From the NCBI GenBank assembly GCA_028288775.1, contig JAQGHP010000094.1, forward strand, positions 1 through 9,527: DNA of 9,527 nucleotides, in the 5' to 3' direction. The position numbers and the translations under genes were made by a program. The notes under the pieces were generated by a model. It did not search any database. It saw nothing but the letters and a program-made list of their open reading frames with translations, and was not told the DNA's origin. The DNA is from Phycisphaerales bacterium (GTDB lineage Bacteria > Planctomycetota > Phycisphaerae > Tepidisphaerales > Tepidisphaeraceae). Shown here in pieces: positions 1 through 6,870 of the stretch. Every line of letters begins with the position of its first letter. Positions within the stretch are counted from its first letter, which is position 1.

Positions 1-777
1 GTCGCCGATAAGCTCAAGATCGATCTCAACGCCGCCAAGGCTGAAAACAGCGCGCTCAAGGGCGAAGCCGTGACCGCCCACGCCCAGTCGCAGGCGGCCC
101 AGGTGGATCTGACCAATCAGATCAAGACGCGCGACGATGCCATCGCGGCCAGCCAGGGCGCCAACACTCAACTAGCCGCCGAGATCGCCACCGACAAAAG
201 CACAATCGCCCAACTCACCGCCGCCGTGGGCACGAACTCCGATGCGGTGAAGGTCGCCCAAGCCGCCCTTGGCGATCAGAACAAGACTTTCGCCGCCCTC
301 CGCGAAGCTGATGACAAGTTGCAGAAAGTCTCGGCCGAGCAGAACACCCGCATCAATGACCTCGTGAACAAGCTTGACGTGACCGAGCGTGAACGCCGTT
401 ATGCCACCGAGCAGGTTGCCCAGCTCCAGCAGCAGCTCACGCAAGTGAACAACGTGCTGCACCAATACCACATCGACCCCAGCGGCAAGCCCGGCCCGGT
501 CGGCGGCGTCATCGAAACCACCCCGCTCGTTAACATCAACGGCGTGGTCCGCGATACCCGCAACATCGGAGGCGTCCCCTACGCGACCATCTCCCTCGGC
601 AGCGCCGATGCGGTCACCAAGGGCATGCAGTTCAAGGTCGTCGATCCGCAGCGCAATGAATTTCTCGGCTATCTGACGGTTGACACCGTCGAGCCCCACG
701 AAGCCACCGGCCGCCTCAACGGCCCGGGCATCGGCAACGTCCGTCCCCGCCTCACCGAAGTGCGGACGCAGCTCTAA
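1..777 (+). CDS. Coiled-coil protein with small C-terminal beta domain (5' partial)
   Basis: The frame is open from the first base of the window, so the true start lies upstream; 258 residues are visible, ending in tandem stops (TAA TAG, 775-780). Visible residues 1-155 are rich in Ala, Gln, Lys, Asp and Glu with heptad-like spacing, as expected of a long coiled coil. A Pro/Gly hinge follows (about 158-168, PSGKPGPVGG). The last 90 residues form a compact beta-rich segment: NINGVVRDT, then YATISLGSADAVTKGMQF, then EFLGYLTVDTVEP. That pattern (a 'value at high offset' turn followed by GYL-V) resembles the small beta-barrel domains at the end of many planctomycete coiled-coil proteins and the FlgT C-terminal type; this is a resemblance only. 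The next gene, 58 nt on and on the same strand, encodes a tiny membrane protein, so the two may act together at the inner membrane. No enzyme motif is visible and the function is unknown. Confidence 0.85.
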   Translation, partial: VADKLKIDLNAAKAENSALKGEAVTAHAQSQAAQVDLTNQIKTRDDAIAASQGANTQLAAEIATDKSTIAQLTAAVGTNSDAVKVAQAALGDQNKTFAALREADDKLQKVSAEQNTRINDLVNKLDVTERERRYATEQVAQLQQQLTQVNNVLHQYHIDPSGKPGPVGGVIETTPLVNINGVVRDTRNIGGVPYATISLGSADAVTKGMQFKVVDPQRNEFLGYLTVDTVEPHEATGRLNGPGIGNVRPRLTEVRTQL

Positions 778-823
778 TAGTTGCTGGTTGGTGGTTGCTG
801 GTGAGGAAGAAATTGGGGATTTC

Positions 824-827
824 GGAG
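824..827 (+). promoter_or_regulatory. Ribosome binding site of the 51-aa membrane protein
   Basis: GGAG with an 8-nt gap to the ATG at 836. This fixes the start of the small gene, which otherwise could be read as a longer frame overlapping the upstream gene. Confidence 0.6.
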
Positions 828-835
828 TAACGACA

Positions 836-991
836 ATGAGCCGCTTGTCTGGTGATCAGATCATCGTAAAGCCGACCAACAACATCTACACCGTTTTGGT
901 CGTCGTGGGGATCATCGCCCAGATCATCGCCCTCGTCAGCCTCTGGTTGCAGCACACGGCCCTGTTCGGCAAGCCGCTGTTCCAGACGTGA
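836..991 (+). CDS. Small single-span membrane protein, 51 aa
   Basis: ATG at 836 is preceded by GGAG at 824-827 with an 8-nt gap, which decides this start over upstream in-frame codons that overlap the previous gene. The 51 residues have a short polar N-terminus (MSRLSGDQIIVKPTNN), one strongly hydrophobic segment at about residues 17-40 (starting IYTVLVVVGIIAQ), and a short tail (HTALFGKPLFQT). The basic residues lie on the N-terminal side, which weakly favours that side being cytoplasmic. It lies 58 nt downstream of the coiled-coil gene, without a terminator between them, so co-transcription is likely. I do not recognise a family; a role as a membrane anchor or partner for the upstream protein is inference from position only. 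Codon use is like its neighbours and there is no sign of truncation. Confidence 0.75.
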   Translation: MSRLSGDQIIVKPTNNIYTVLVVVGIIAQIIALVSLWLQHTALFGKPLFQT

Positions 992-1109
992 GCTGGCGTC
1001 ACGAGACTGTGGCCCAAATGTGAACGGTTCCGGATTTTCAACTCGGTGCCCGGTCGCAGCAATTGCATGTTCGCGCGCAGCCAAGGCCTGTACGGGCTGA
1101 GCCGTTGTT

Positions 1110-1177
1110 TAGCCGCCCCGCTTGCGGGGCGTTCTGCTTTCGCTTCCGCGAAACGCGCCCCGCAAGCGGGGCGGCTA
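1110..1177. repeat. Large nested inverted repeat (REP-like palindrome)
   Basis: Perfect 22-nt arms at 1110-1131 and 1156-1177 surround a 24-nt centre. The centre contains a further stem, TTTCGC (1138-1143) against GCGAAA (1148-1153), closed by a TTCC loop. Each arm is also nearly self-complementary: CGCCCCGC-TT-GCGGGGCG at 1114-1131 forms its own hairpin. The element lies between the small membrane gene and the acetyltransferase, with its right edge 22 nt before the acetyltransferase start. No run of T follows it on either strand, so it is not a standard Rho-independent terminator, although the 1114-1131 hairpin followed by TTCTGCTTT could stop transcription weakly. Its form fits a dispersed REP-like or small non-autonomous element; that needs other copies to prove. 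Confidence 0.85.
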
Positions 1178-1199
1178 GACGGATGAGGTCGAACGGGCT

Positions 1200-1853
1200 T
1201 TGGCGTCGCGGATCGCCCTTTGCCGGTCACGTCCCGTGCTCTTCGACCGCTTCCATTTCCATCACCCCGGGCCGCTGGTCGATCGCGACCTGGAGCTCGT
1301 GACTCCTTCCGCCCGATACGTTGACGAATTCATGGCCGCGTGCGGCCACCCGCTCACCGAGCAGCAGTCGCCCGGCGACGCCCACATTACCCGCCAGCAG
1401 ATCCTTCAATTCCTCAAGGCCGCGCCGCAGGGGCGCGAGGCGCCCAATGCCATTCAGGGGCGCGTGCCGCAGTACCATTTCTGGATGCGCCAGCGCGACG
1501 GGTTCTGGGGAACGCCCGGGAGCCCGGACGTGCGGATGGTGGGGGGGATCGGGCTGCGCGTAGGATCGACGCCGCAGATCGAGATGTACTACGGGCACTT
1601 CGGCTACCACGTCTACCCCGCCGCCCGCGGGCGGCATTATGCCGAGCGCGCGTGTCGCCTCCTGCTCCCGCTCGCCCGCAGGCACGGGCTGCGGACGCTC
1701 TGGATCACGTGCAACCCCGACAATGCCGCCTCGCGCCGCACCTGCGAGCGGCTGGGGGCGCATTTCACCGGCATCGTCCACCTGCCCGAAGACGAGCCGC
1801 TCTACGCCCGCGGGGAACGCGAGAAGTGCCGCTACCGTTTGGACCTGGCCTAA
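1200..1853 (+). CDS. GNAT-family N-acetyltransferase
   Basis: A 217-residue protein of the GNAT fold, which transfers acetyl from acetyl-CoA to an amine; its substrate cannot be read from the sequence. Residues 133-187 hold the core: HFGYHVYPAARGRHYAERA (beta 4 and the acetyl-CoA pyrophosphate loop, RGRHY at 143-147), then LLLPLARRHGLRTLWITCNP, then DNAASRRTCERLGA, the usual motif A/B order with the Asn/Ser helix. The C-terminus closes with LYARGEREKCRYRLDL. The N-terminal 110 residues carry a conserved-looking arm (VPQYHFWM at 89-96). The start is uncertain: the in-frame stop is at 1176-1178 and no ATG lies before the fold, leaving TTG 1200 (GAGG at 1185-1188) or GTG 1236 (no good ribosome site). 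TTG 1200 is used here. The gene stands alone behind an inverted repeat and converges on the Crp-type gene. Confidence 0.85.
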   Translation: MASRIALCRSRPVLFDRFHFHHPGPLVDRDLELVTPSARYVDEFMAACGHPLTEQQSPGDAHITRQQILQFLKAAPQGREAPNAIQGRVPQYHFWMRQRDGFWGTPGSPDVRMVGGIGLRVGSTPQIEMYYGHFGYHVYPAARGRHYAERACRLLLPLARRHGLRTLWITCNPDNAASRRTCERLGAHFTGIVHLPEDEPLYARGEREKCRYRLDLA

Positions 1854-1895
1854 CCCGTCGCGGCACCGGGGCAAGTTGATTCCGACCGCTCCCCA

Positions 1896-1925
1896 ATCTG
1901 AGATTTCAAATTTGAAATCTCAGAT
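1896..1925. repeat. Perfect 30-bp palindrome between convergent genes
   Basis: The 30 bases are identical to their own reverse complement, with the centre of symmetry between 1910 and 1911. The half-site reads ATCTGAGATTTCAAA. It is AT-rich in GC-rich surroundings and sits between the stop of the acetyltransferase (1853) and the stop of the Crp-type gene (1977), read toward each other. It could serve as a bidirectional transcription stop, though no T tract follows it, or be a dispersed palindromic repeat. No loop exists, so an RNA hairpin would have to open a few central A-T pairs. Confidence 0.85.
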
Positions 1926-1976
1926 CTGCGATCCCCCTGTCCACGAAACTGCACGGTGACGGGCAAACGAAATGTG

Positions 1977-2687
1977 CTACGCGATTTTTTCCCGCCGCGG
2001 CGTCGCGACGCGGGGCCGGACGGCGAAGTCACGCAGAGCGTCCGGGTGGAACAGCAGGCGGTTGCGCCCCGTGCGCAGGAGGTTCTGCTGGCGCAGTTGC
2101 GTGAGGGCCAGGCTCACCGTCTCCCGCGCTGCCCCTACGGCCTGCGCGAGCTGGCGGTGGGTGATGCGCAGCATGATGACGCCGTTCTCCTGCGGGGTTG
2201 CCGCGGCGGTGGAGCTGAAGTGCAGCAGCGTCTTGATCAGCCGCGAACCGCAGTCATCGAACACCAATCGGCTGGCGTCCTCGCGTGCGGCCTGGATTTT
2301 GCCCGCGAGTTGCCGGATGAAAAGCGCCGCCGTCTTGGGCTGCTGGGCGAAAAGGCCCATGAGCCGCTCCACGGGCACTGCCCACACGGTGGTCGGGGAG
2401 ATGGCGACCGCACGGGTCGAATAGGTTCCCGAAGCGCCCAGCGCCCCAACGCCGAACCATTCCGCGGGCCCAAGGATCTCGAGCAGCCGGGCCGTGTCGT
2501 CCGGGCCGGCCTGGTATTCGCGTATCTGTCCGCTCTGAATGAAGTACACGTGCTGGGCGGGGGTGCCCGGCTCGTACACGGCGGCACCCGCCGCGATCTC
2601 CGAACGCTGTGCGGCCAAGGCCGGCTCCAGCAACATATCCGACCACGACGATTCCCCGATCCGCATGTCAGAATTCATCTGGATCAT
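1977..2687 (-). CDS. Crp/Fnr-family transcriptional regulator
   Basis: A 236-residue DNA-binding regulator. Residues about 30-115 form the cyclic-nucleotide-binding-like beta roll (AAVYEPGTPAQHVYFIQSGQI, then ILGPAEWFGVGAL). Residues 115-165 are the long dimerisation helix. Residues 173-204 are the winged helix-turn-helix (RITHRQLAQAVGAARETVSL), ending in LLFHPDALRDFA. The recognition helix starts RETV as in Crp, but the third base-contacting Arg of Crp is Leu here. In the effector pocket the Glu of Crp's phosphate cassette (FGE) is Val (FGV), and only one Cys (146) is present, so it is neither a clear cAMP receptor nor an FNR-type iron-sulfur sensor. The start at 2687 is set by AGGAG at 2696-2700; the frame stays open 34 codons upstream but that stretch (Arg-rich) is unlike the family. 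It is alone on its strand, 216 bp after galU. Confidence 0.92.
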   Translation of the reverse strand: MIQMNSDMRIGESSWSDMLLEPALAAQRSEIAAGAAVYEPGTPAQHVYFIQSGQIREYQAGPDDTARLLEILGPAEWFGVGALGASGTYSTRAVAISPTTVWAVPVERLMGLFAQQPKTAALFIRQLAGKIQAAREDASRLVFDDCGSRLIKTLLHFSSTAAATPQENGVIMLRITHRQLAQAVGAARETVSLALTQLRQQNLLRTGRNRLLFHPDALRDFAVRPRVATPRREKIA

Positions 2688-2903
2688 GACCACTACTCCT
2701 ATTGGGTTCTTGCGACTCCCCGGCCGCCTCCGGCGGCTCGCCGACGCCCTAGCCCCACGGCAGGCTTCGACACGTCTCGTGAAATGCATATGTGTATGGA
2801 GAAGTCACAGGCGGAATACTAGAGCAACCCCTGCCGGGCGGAATGCGGGTATTTAAGTAGATTGGGATCAGGAAATTCGGAATCCAGCTTACACAATCCC
2901 CTG
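2688..2903. other. Intergenic leader region of the Crp-type gene
   Basis: A 216-bp gap between galU and the Crp-type gene, which must hold the latter's promoter if it is transcribed alone. A short stem, GCCGCC-TCC-GGCGGC at 2723-2737, lies in the probable 5' untranslated region just upstream of the ribosome site. I see no convincing -35/-10 pair and no clean Crp or FNR operator. Confidence 0.5.
2696..2700 (-). promoter_or_regulatory. Ribosome binding site deciding the Crp-type start
   Basis: AGGAG on the - strand with an 8-nt gap to ATG 2687. It supports a 236-residue protein rather than a 270-residue one that starts at 2789. Confidence 0.75.
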
Positions 2904-3860
2904 CTACGACCTTGCCTGCGTGGCAAGAATGCGCGCGATCGCCTCACAAATCTCCGTGCGATGCACCCCATTGAGCGCCAGCGCGAGCTGCGTTTCCATC
3001 AGTCCGTACGGGATGCCCGTGTCATACCGGCGGCCCTGCGTGACCAGGCACCAATACTTCTCGGTCTGGCTGCGCAAGTGCTCCTGCGCCGCCGTCAGTT
3101 GAATTTCACCCTTCTCTCGTAGGTCATTGCGGATGAGGTATTCGAGCGAATCGAAGATCCTCGGCGAAAAGACGTGCATCCCAAAGTGCGAGAGGTAGTT
3201 GCCGGCGGGCAATCCGGGCGTCACCAACTTCTCCCGCGCCGTCTCGATCGACGGCTTCTCGACGATCAACCCCGCCTTGTAGATTCCCTTCGCCGCGTCC
3301 ACGGGGGTGCCCTGGATCGTGCCGAAGAGGTGCAGGTCGCGCTCGATGGTCAGTTGCACTCCCGTAACCGCGTCGAGGATGTATTGCTCGTAGACGCGGA
3401 GGAGTTGGCGTGCGCAGCGGTCCTTGGTGTCGCTGATGTAGACGTGATCTCCGAGCAGCAGGAGGAAGGGCTCGTCGCCGACGAACTCCCTGGCCTGAAA
3501 CACCGCGTGCCCGAACCCCTCGGGCGACTTCTGCTCGGCGAAAAAGAGCCGCTCGCCGAACGCCCCGAGTTTCTCCGACTCGAGGATCGCCCAATCCTTC
3601 CCGCGGAACGCCTTGGCCGCTTCGCCATCGAGCCGCCGAAAGTAGTCGCGGTAGATTTGCTCATCGCCCGGCGTGGTGACGATGCAGATCTGCTCGATGC
3701 CCGAGTCGATGGCCTCTTCCCCGATGATCTGAATGACCGGCTTGGTGAGCCCGTCACGATCGACAAGCGGGAACATCTCCTTCTGCACGGCCGTGGAAGC
3801 CGGGTACTGCCGCGTCCCGCGCCCCGCCGCGGTAATGACCGCCTTGCGAACCTTCGCCAT
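2904..3860 (-). CDS. galU: UTP--glucose-1-phosphate uridylyltransferase, GalU type
   Basis: A 318-residue cytoplasmic nucleotidyltransferase, predicted to make UDP-glucose from UTP and glucose 1-phosphate for glycan and envelope synthesis. Motifs run in the family order: nucleotide-binding loop AAGRGTR (11-17), KEMFPLVD (27-34), GFGHAV (115-120), the metal-binding GDH (137-139; GDD in many relatives), EKP (201-203), GEIQLTAA (251-258) and YDTGIPYG (279-286, where classical GalU has FDCGxxxG). Length is slightly above the usual 290-300. ATG 3860 follows AGGAAAGG at 3866-3873. The gene is flanked by gaps of 216 bp downstream and 117 bp upstream, so it is probably its own transcript. The motif differences leave room for another NDP-sugar specificity, but the overall match to GalU rather than to RmlA or GlgC is clear, through the GFGHAV and GEIQLT motifs. 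Confidence 0.9.
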   Translation of the reverse strand: MAKVRKAVITAAGRGTRQYPASTAVQKEMFPLVDRDGLTKPVIQIIGEEAIDSGIEQICIVTTPGDEQIYRDYFRRLDGEAAKAFRGKDWAILESEKLGAFGERLFFAEQKSPEGFGHAVFQAREFVGDEPFLLLLGDHVYISDTKDRCARQLLRVYEQYILDAVTGVQLTIERDLHLFGTIQGTPVDAAKGIYKAGLIVEKPSIETAREKLVTPGLPAGNYLSHFGMHVFSPRIFDSLEYLIRNDLREKGEIQLTAAQEHLRSQTEKYWCLVTQGRRYDTGIPYGLMETQLALALNGVHRTEICEAIARILATQARS

Positions 3861-3977
3861 AACCGCCTTTCCTGGACAGGAACAACTTCGGAATCACCGT
3901 CCGAATCTTAGCCTCGCCCTTACGGGCCGCCATTGTCGGTCCGGGGCAGACATCATGCGTGCCTCGTCAGAGGACCA

Positions 3978-4736
3978 TTAAGGCGGGTAAGAGTCCTGCG
4001 GCTTCTTTAGGACAACGCAGCCGGCGATCATGTCATGAAGAGTTTGTTTTTTCGCAGTGAATCCCGCCATCAAGTACCCAAAACAGAGAGTCAATTGAGA
4101 CACATACTTCCCGATATGCCGTCCCGAAGCACGGCCGAAGGTGACTTGACGGCCTTCAAGATCGCAGACGATCAACCCCATTGCGCGCTTTCCGATGGTG
4201 GCTTGCGCGGGCCTGCACTCTTGTATCGCGAAATAGAGCCACGCCCCGATCATGATCACGACGCTTACGAATTGGCCCATCGGTTCATCATCGGTCTTGA
4301 CGTCCCCGAGGTAATAGAGCACGAGTATGACCGGAAGGATAAGGACAAAGTAAATGAGCGCGTCGAGCACCATCGCCGCGAAGCGCAGCCGCAGTCCCGC
4401 GTACGCCGGCGGCACCCTCACATAGGGCAGCCCCTTGGGCATGAATGCGTTCGAATAGATACCGGCGGGGGAAACGGGCTTGGAGCGCTGATCCGTGGGG
4501 CGGGTTCTTGCCTCCTCCAAAGCACCGGTGAGATCGGGTATCCCAGTCACGCATGCCCATTCGGCCATGCCCTCGCACCAGACCGAGTCTCCGTCGGCAA
4601 TCCGCCCAGACACCACCATCTGCCGCAACTGCGCGAGATCAAGCGGTTGCCCCTCCGCCTCCAGCAGCCGCAACTTCGCCCGGTCCACTAACGGATTCGC
4701 GCACTCGCCTCGCACGTAATACCAACTGTTTCCCAT
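3978..4736 (-). CDS. GYF_2 and RDD domain membrane protein
   Basis: A 252-residue membrane protein. Residues 1-65 are a GYF_2 domain: WYYVRGE (5-11), PLDLAQLRQMVVSGRI (31-46), then SVWCEGMAEW (51-60), a small domain thought to bind peptides or partner proteins. A polar linker (70-110) leads to an RDD region: YAGLRLRFAAMVLDALIYF contains the Arg and Asp of helix 1 (about 113-143); helix 2 spans about 156-172; then ATIGKRAMGLIV (179-190) and helix 3 (about 209-227), closing with QTLHDMIAGCVVLKK. RDD proteins have three membrane helices, and some are linked to ion exchange or stress, but no substrate is known here. ATG 4736 is chosen because the GYF fold begins at residue 4; the frame stays open 64 codons upstream, without resemblance. 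Its ribosome site (AGG, 8-nt gap) is weak. Apparently monocistronic. Confidence 0.88.
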   Translation of the reverse strand: MGNSWYYVRGECANPLVDRAKLRLLEAEGQPLDLAQLRQMVVSGRIADGDSVWCEGMAEWACVTGIPDLTGALEEARTRPTDQRSKPVSPAGIYSNAFMPKGLPYVRVPPAYAGLRLRFAAMVLDALIYFVLILPVILVLYYLGDVKTDDEPMGQFVSVVIMIGAWLYFAIQECRPAQATIGKRAMGLIVCDLEGRQVTFGRASGRHIGKYVSQLTLCFGYLMAGFTAKKQTLHDMIAGCVVLKKPQDSYPP

Positions 4737-5078
4737 GTAATCGACCTGTTCCCGCGCGGCACGTGTGAAGCATTCCCATTGCCGACACCCTCTCGCGCAA
4801 GGCCACAAAGCGGCCGTTGGCGATTGTAGCAGAAAAGCATCATGTCGCTTGGATCGCAGAACCCATAACAGCGCGCGCAAGTGGAAAGGGGCGATGCCGC
4901 CCTTCCAGCCCGGCGGAAATCCCGACAACGGAGGTTGCCACCGGCAACCAGCGGGAAGCGAAACGGGGACGCAGTTCGTTTCTTGCGAAACTAGCTGCGC
5001 CCCCGTTTCGCTTCCGTCCTCGTTTCGCTTCCACGAGACTCCGGGCTCTAATCAATCGGGTCGCGAGGGCGGAAGGAA
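4737..5078. other. Intergenic region between the RDD and LCCL genes, no gene
   Basis: No credible protein is encoded in these 342 bp on either strand; the open frames run through palindromes and match nothing recognisable. On the - strand TACAAT (4823-4828) is a fair -10 candidate for the RDD gene, but no good -35 sits 16-18 nt before it. The part nearest the LCCL gene holds a short stem-loop (GGTTGCC-ACC-GGCAACC, 4933-4949), the 62-nt palindromic element (4954-5015) and a partial duplicate of that element's edge (5021-5032). Confidence 0.65.
4954..5015. repeat. 62-nt palindromic element, copy 1
   Basis: Two 29-nt arms (4954-4982 and 4987-5015) around a TTGC loop. Three positions of the stem do not match (one could be a G-U pair). 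The left arm begins GGAAGCGAAACGGGGACGCA. It is 25 of 29 identical to the left arm of the second copy at 6871-6932 and 26 of 29 in the right arm, with the same total length and loop size, so the two are copies of one element. It lies 63 nt past the stop of the LCCL gene. A 12-nt repeat of its right edge (CGTTTCGCTTCC) recurs at 5021-5032, 17 nt after the same bases at 5004-5015. Confidence 0.9.
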
Positions 5079-6674
5079 TTAGAATCGTTCGATTTCCTTT
5101 TCCGAGCGGGCGGCATCAGGCGTCATGGTGCCGCCGGCGGGTTCGATCCGTCGCGATAGTCGGCGAATCTTGTGCCTCAAGTCAAGGTCGGCGGGAGAGC
5201 CGTGGCGCTGGATGCGGAAGCTGCCGGGCCAGGCGTCCCAATGGCCACTGGTGACGCCGTTGCGCGTGGTGGGGGCGTAGGAGTCCTGGCCGGGGAGGGT
5301 GATGATTTCGACAAGGCCTTTCTCGCCATCGCGGAGCACGCCGGCATGCACCGCCGCGGCGGCAATCGAGGAGTCGTCCGTGTAGACGTCCGATCCCCAC
5401 ACGGCGCCCTGGGCAGTTCCAACTACGGACATGACGATCGTGCGGCTCGGCTGGTTTCGGAATGTGGAAAGGTTCAGATCAATTTGCCCGGGGGTGCCAA
5501 GGTAACCGTCGGACCGCGGGCCGGGCGGGAGGGCGGTCACTGGGCCGCGCTCTATGCGGTAGCTCCCGGGAAACGGCCCGTACGGCTGGGTGGTAATCCC
5601 GTTCTGCGTCGAGCCTTCGTAGCTCTCCTGCCCGGGGAGAATAGTGACGCGGACGACGCCTTGTTCGCCGACCTTGAGCTGGCTCGCGTGAACCGCCGCG
5701 GCAGCTAGGGGGGAATCATCCGTGTAGACCCCGCTCCCCCAAACAGTGCCCGCATCCGAGCCCGTGGTATGGAAGAAAAGGGTCTGGCCGACACGGTCGC
5801 GGTAATCGGATAGGCGGCCCGGGTCAGCCAGCGGGGGCTCGCTCGGATACGCCGGCAAGATGCGGGGCCTTCGCAGCGCTTGGACGCGGTAGCTGCCGGG
5901 CCAGGCGCCGTAGGGCGCGCTGCTGACGCCGTTGCGTTCGGAACCCTCGTACTGGTCGCGTCCGGGGAGGACGGCGACGCGCACGATGCCGCGTTGTCCC
6001 GGCTGGAGCACACCCGCATGCACGGCCGCGGCGGCGAGGGAAGAGTCGTCGGTATAAATACCATCGCCCCATACGGCGCCTTGCGTCGATCCGGTGGCCT
6101 CGAAGTTAAACGTTTGACCGACGCGGTCGCGGTAGGAGGTCAGGTTGCCGGGATCGGGCACGACGGGCGACATGCCCGGCCCGCGCGGCAGGTAGGGTCC
6201 GCTGCCGGGCGGGGAACCTGGCCCACCGGGCATGGCCCAAGGCCCGCCGGGGAAAAACCCTGGCCCGCCTTCCGCAGGCGCTTCGAGCTGGCGGACGCGG
6301 TCGCGCACGGCGACCGCTTCATCGAGCTGCCCCGCCTTGGTCAATCGGTCCTGGAGTTCCTTCAAGCCTCGGATCAAGACCGCCCGATGCTCGCTGAGTT
6401 TCCCCTGCATCTCCTCACGGGCTTGGGCATCCTGGGCGGCGGCGCGATCGAGCAGGGCCTGCGCCTCGGGTGGAAGGGCCGCAAAGCCTGAGGGTGTTGC
6501 CCGCCCGCGGAAGTATCCGCCCGACGAAGCCCCGGCCGGCTCGTCGGCGTTCCTCCTATCGACCTCGGCAGTGGTCTTCTGTGCCCAGAGGGAGGGCACG
6601 ACGACCGAAAGCAGAACGATCGCCAACAGGACGCATCGCGTAACGCGCACGGGAATATGCTCGAGGGAAATCAT
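5079..6674 (-). CDS. Secreted protein with three LCCL-like repeats
   Basis: A 531-residue exported protein. Residues 10-31 form a signal peptide (RVTRCVLLAIVLLSVVVPSL, then WAQ). Residues 66-132 are charged and helical (coiled-coil-like), and 134-175 a Gly/Pro linker. Three LCCL-like repeats follow at about 178-265, 288-375 and 401-490. Each carries VWGxxxYTDDS, then AAAAVHA, then LPGxxxY, then NGVxSxPYGxWPGS-like ends; repeats 1 and 2 also share YRDRVGQT. LCCL domains, named after animal factor C and cochlin, are thought to bind carbohydrate or lipid A. The mature chain here has no cysteine, whereas animal LCCL domains have four. ATG 6674 is set by AGGAG at 6682-6686; a GTG at 6710 has no such site. 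A role in binding cell-surface or environmental glycans is inference. It stands alone between two copies of a palindromic element. Confidence 0.88.
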   Translation of the reverse strand: MISLEHIPVRVTRCVLLAIVLLSVVVPSLWAQKTTAEVDRRNADEPAGASSGGYFRGRATPSGFAALPPEAQALLDRAAAQDAQAREEMQGKLSEHRAVLIRGLKELQDRLTKAGQLDEAVAVRDRVRQLEAPAEGGPGFFPGGPWAMPGGPGSPPGSGPYLPRGPGMSPVVPDPGNLTSYRDRVGQTFNFEATGSTQGAVWGDGIYTDDSSLAAAAVHAGVLQPGQRGIVRVAVLPGRDQYEGSERNGVSSAPYGAWPGSYRVQALRRPRILPAYPSEPPLADPGRLSDYRDRVGQTLFFHTTGSDAGTVWGSGVYTDDSPLAAAAVHASQLKVGEQGVVRVTILPGQESYEGSTQNGITTQPYGPFPGSYRIERGPVTALPPGPRSDGYLGTPGQIDLNLSTFRNQPSRTIVMSVVGTAQGAVWGSDVYTDDSSIAAAAVHAGVLRDGEKGLVEIITLPGQDSYAPTTRNGVTSGHWDAWPGSFRIQRHGSPADLDLRHKIRRLSRRIEPAGGTMTPDAARSEKEIERF

Positions 6675-6681
6675 GGACGGT

Positions 6682-6686
6682 CTCCT
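6682..6686 (-). promoter_or_regulatory. Ribosome binding site deciding the LCCL gene start
   Basis: AGGAG on the - strand with a 7-nt gap to ATG 6674, giving a protein whose signal peptide begins nine residues in. Confidence 0.75.
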
Positions 6687-6870
6687 GGCCAAACAACGAT
6701 CGGCAGTCACTCCACATTCACTTTGACTCGCGAGGGGACACGATGTTCCAAATTTATGACCACCGAATTCGTCGAAAAGGCTTCACCGCCGACCGGACCG
6801 AAGCGGCTCAAAGCGCGCGGCCGGCGCATCGCCAAACATTCGCTTCATTGATAATTTGCGGACCCTTGCT

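Noticed and set aside
781..803. Repeated TTGCTGGT in the gap before the small membrane gene
   Set aside because: A short GT-rich repeat of two imperfect units; too small to separate from chance or slippage.
752..1084. Open frame on the - strand, 110 codons
   Set aside because: It lies antisense to the small membrane gene and the end of the coiled-coil gene, with no protein-like pattern or ribosome site.
2783..2812. Possible Crp-like operator (TGTGA followed by TACACA on the - strand)
   Set aside because: The half-sites are 8 rather than 6 bases apart and the second is imperfect, so it does not support autoregulation.
1956..2822. Long + strand open frame, 288 codons
   Set aside because: It is antisense to the Crp-type gene, whose - strand product has all family motifs; the + strand product is Arg/Gly-rich shadow sequence.
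3174..3911. Long + strand open frame, 245 codons
   Set aside because: Antisense shadow of galU, caused by high third-position GC content.
4840..5055. - strand open frame, 71 codons, in the RDD-LCCL gap
   Set aside because: It is mostly the palindromic element in translation, with no independent evidence for a gene.
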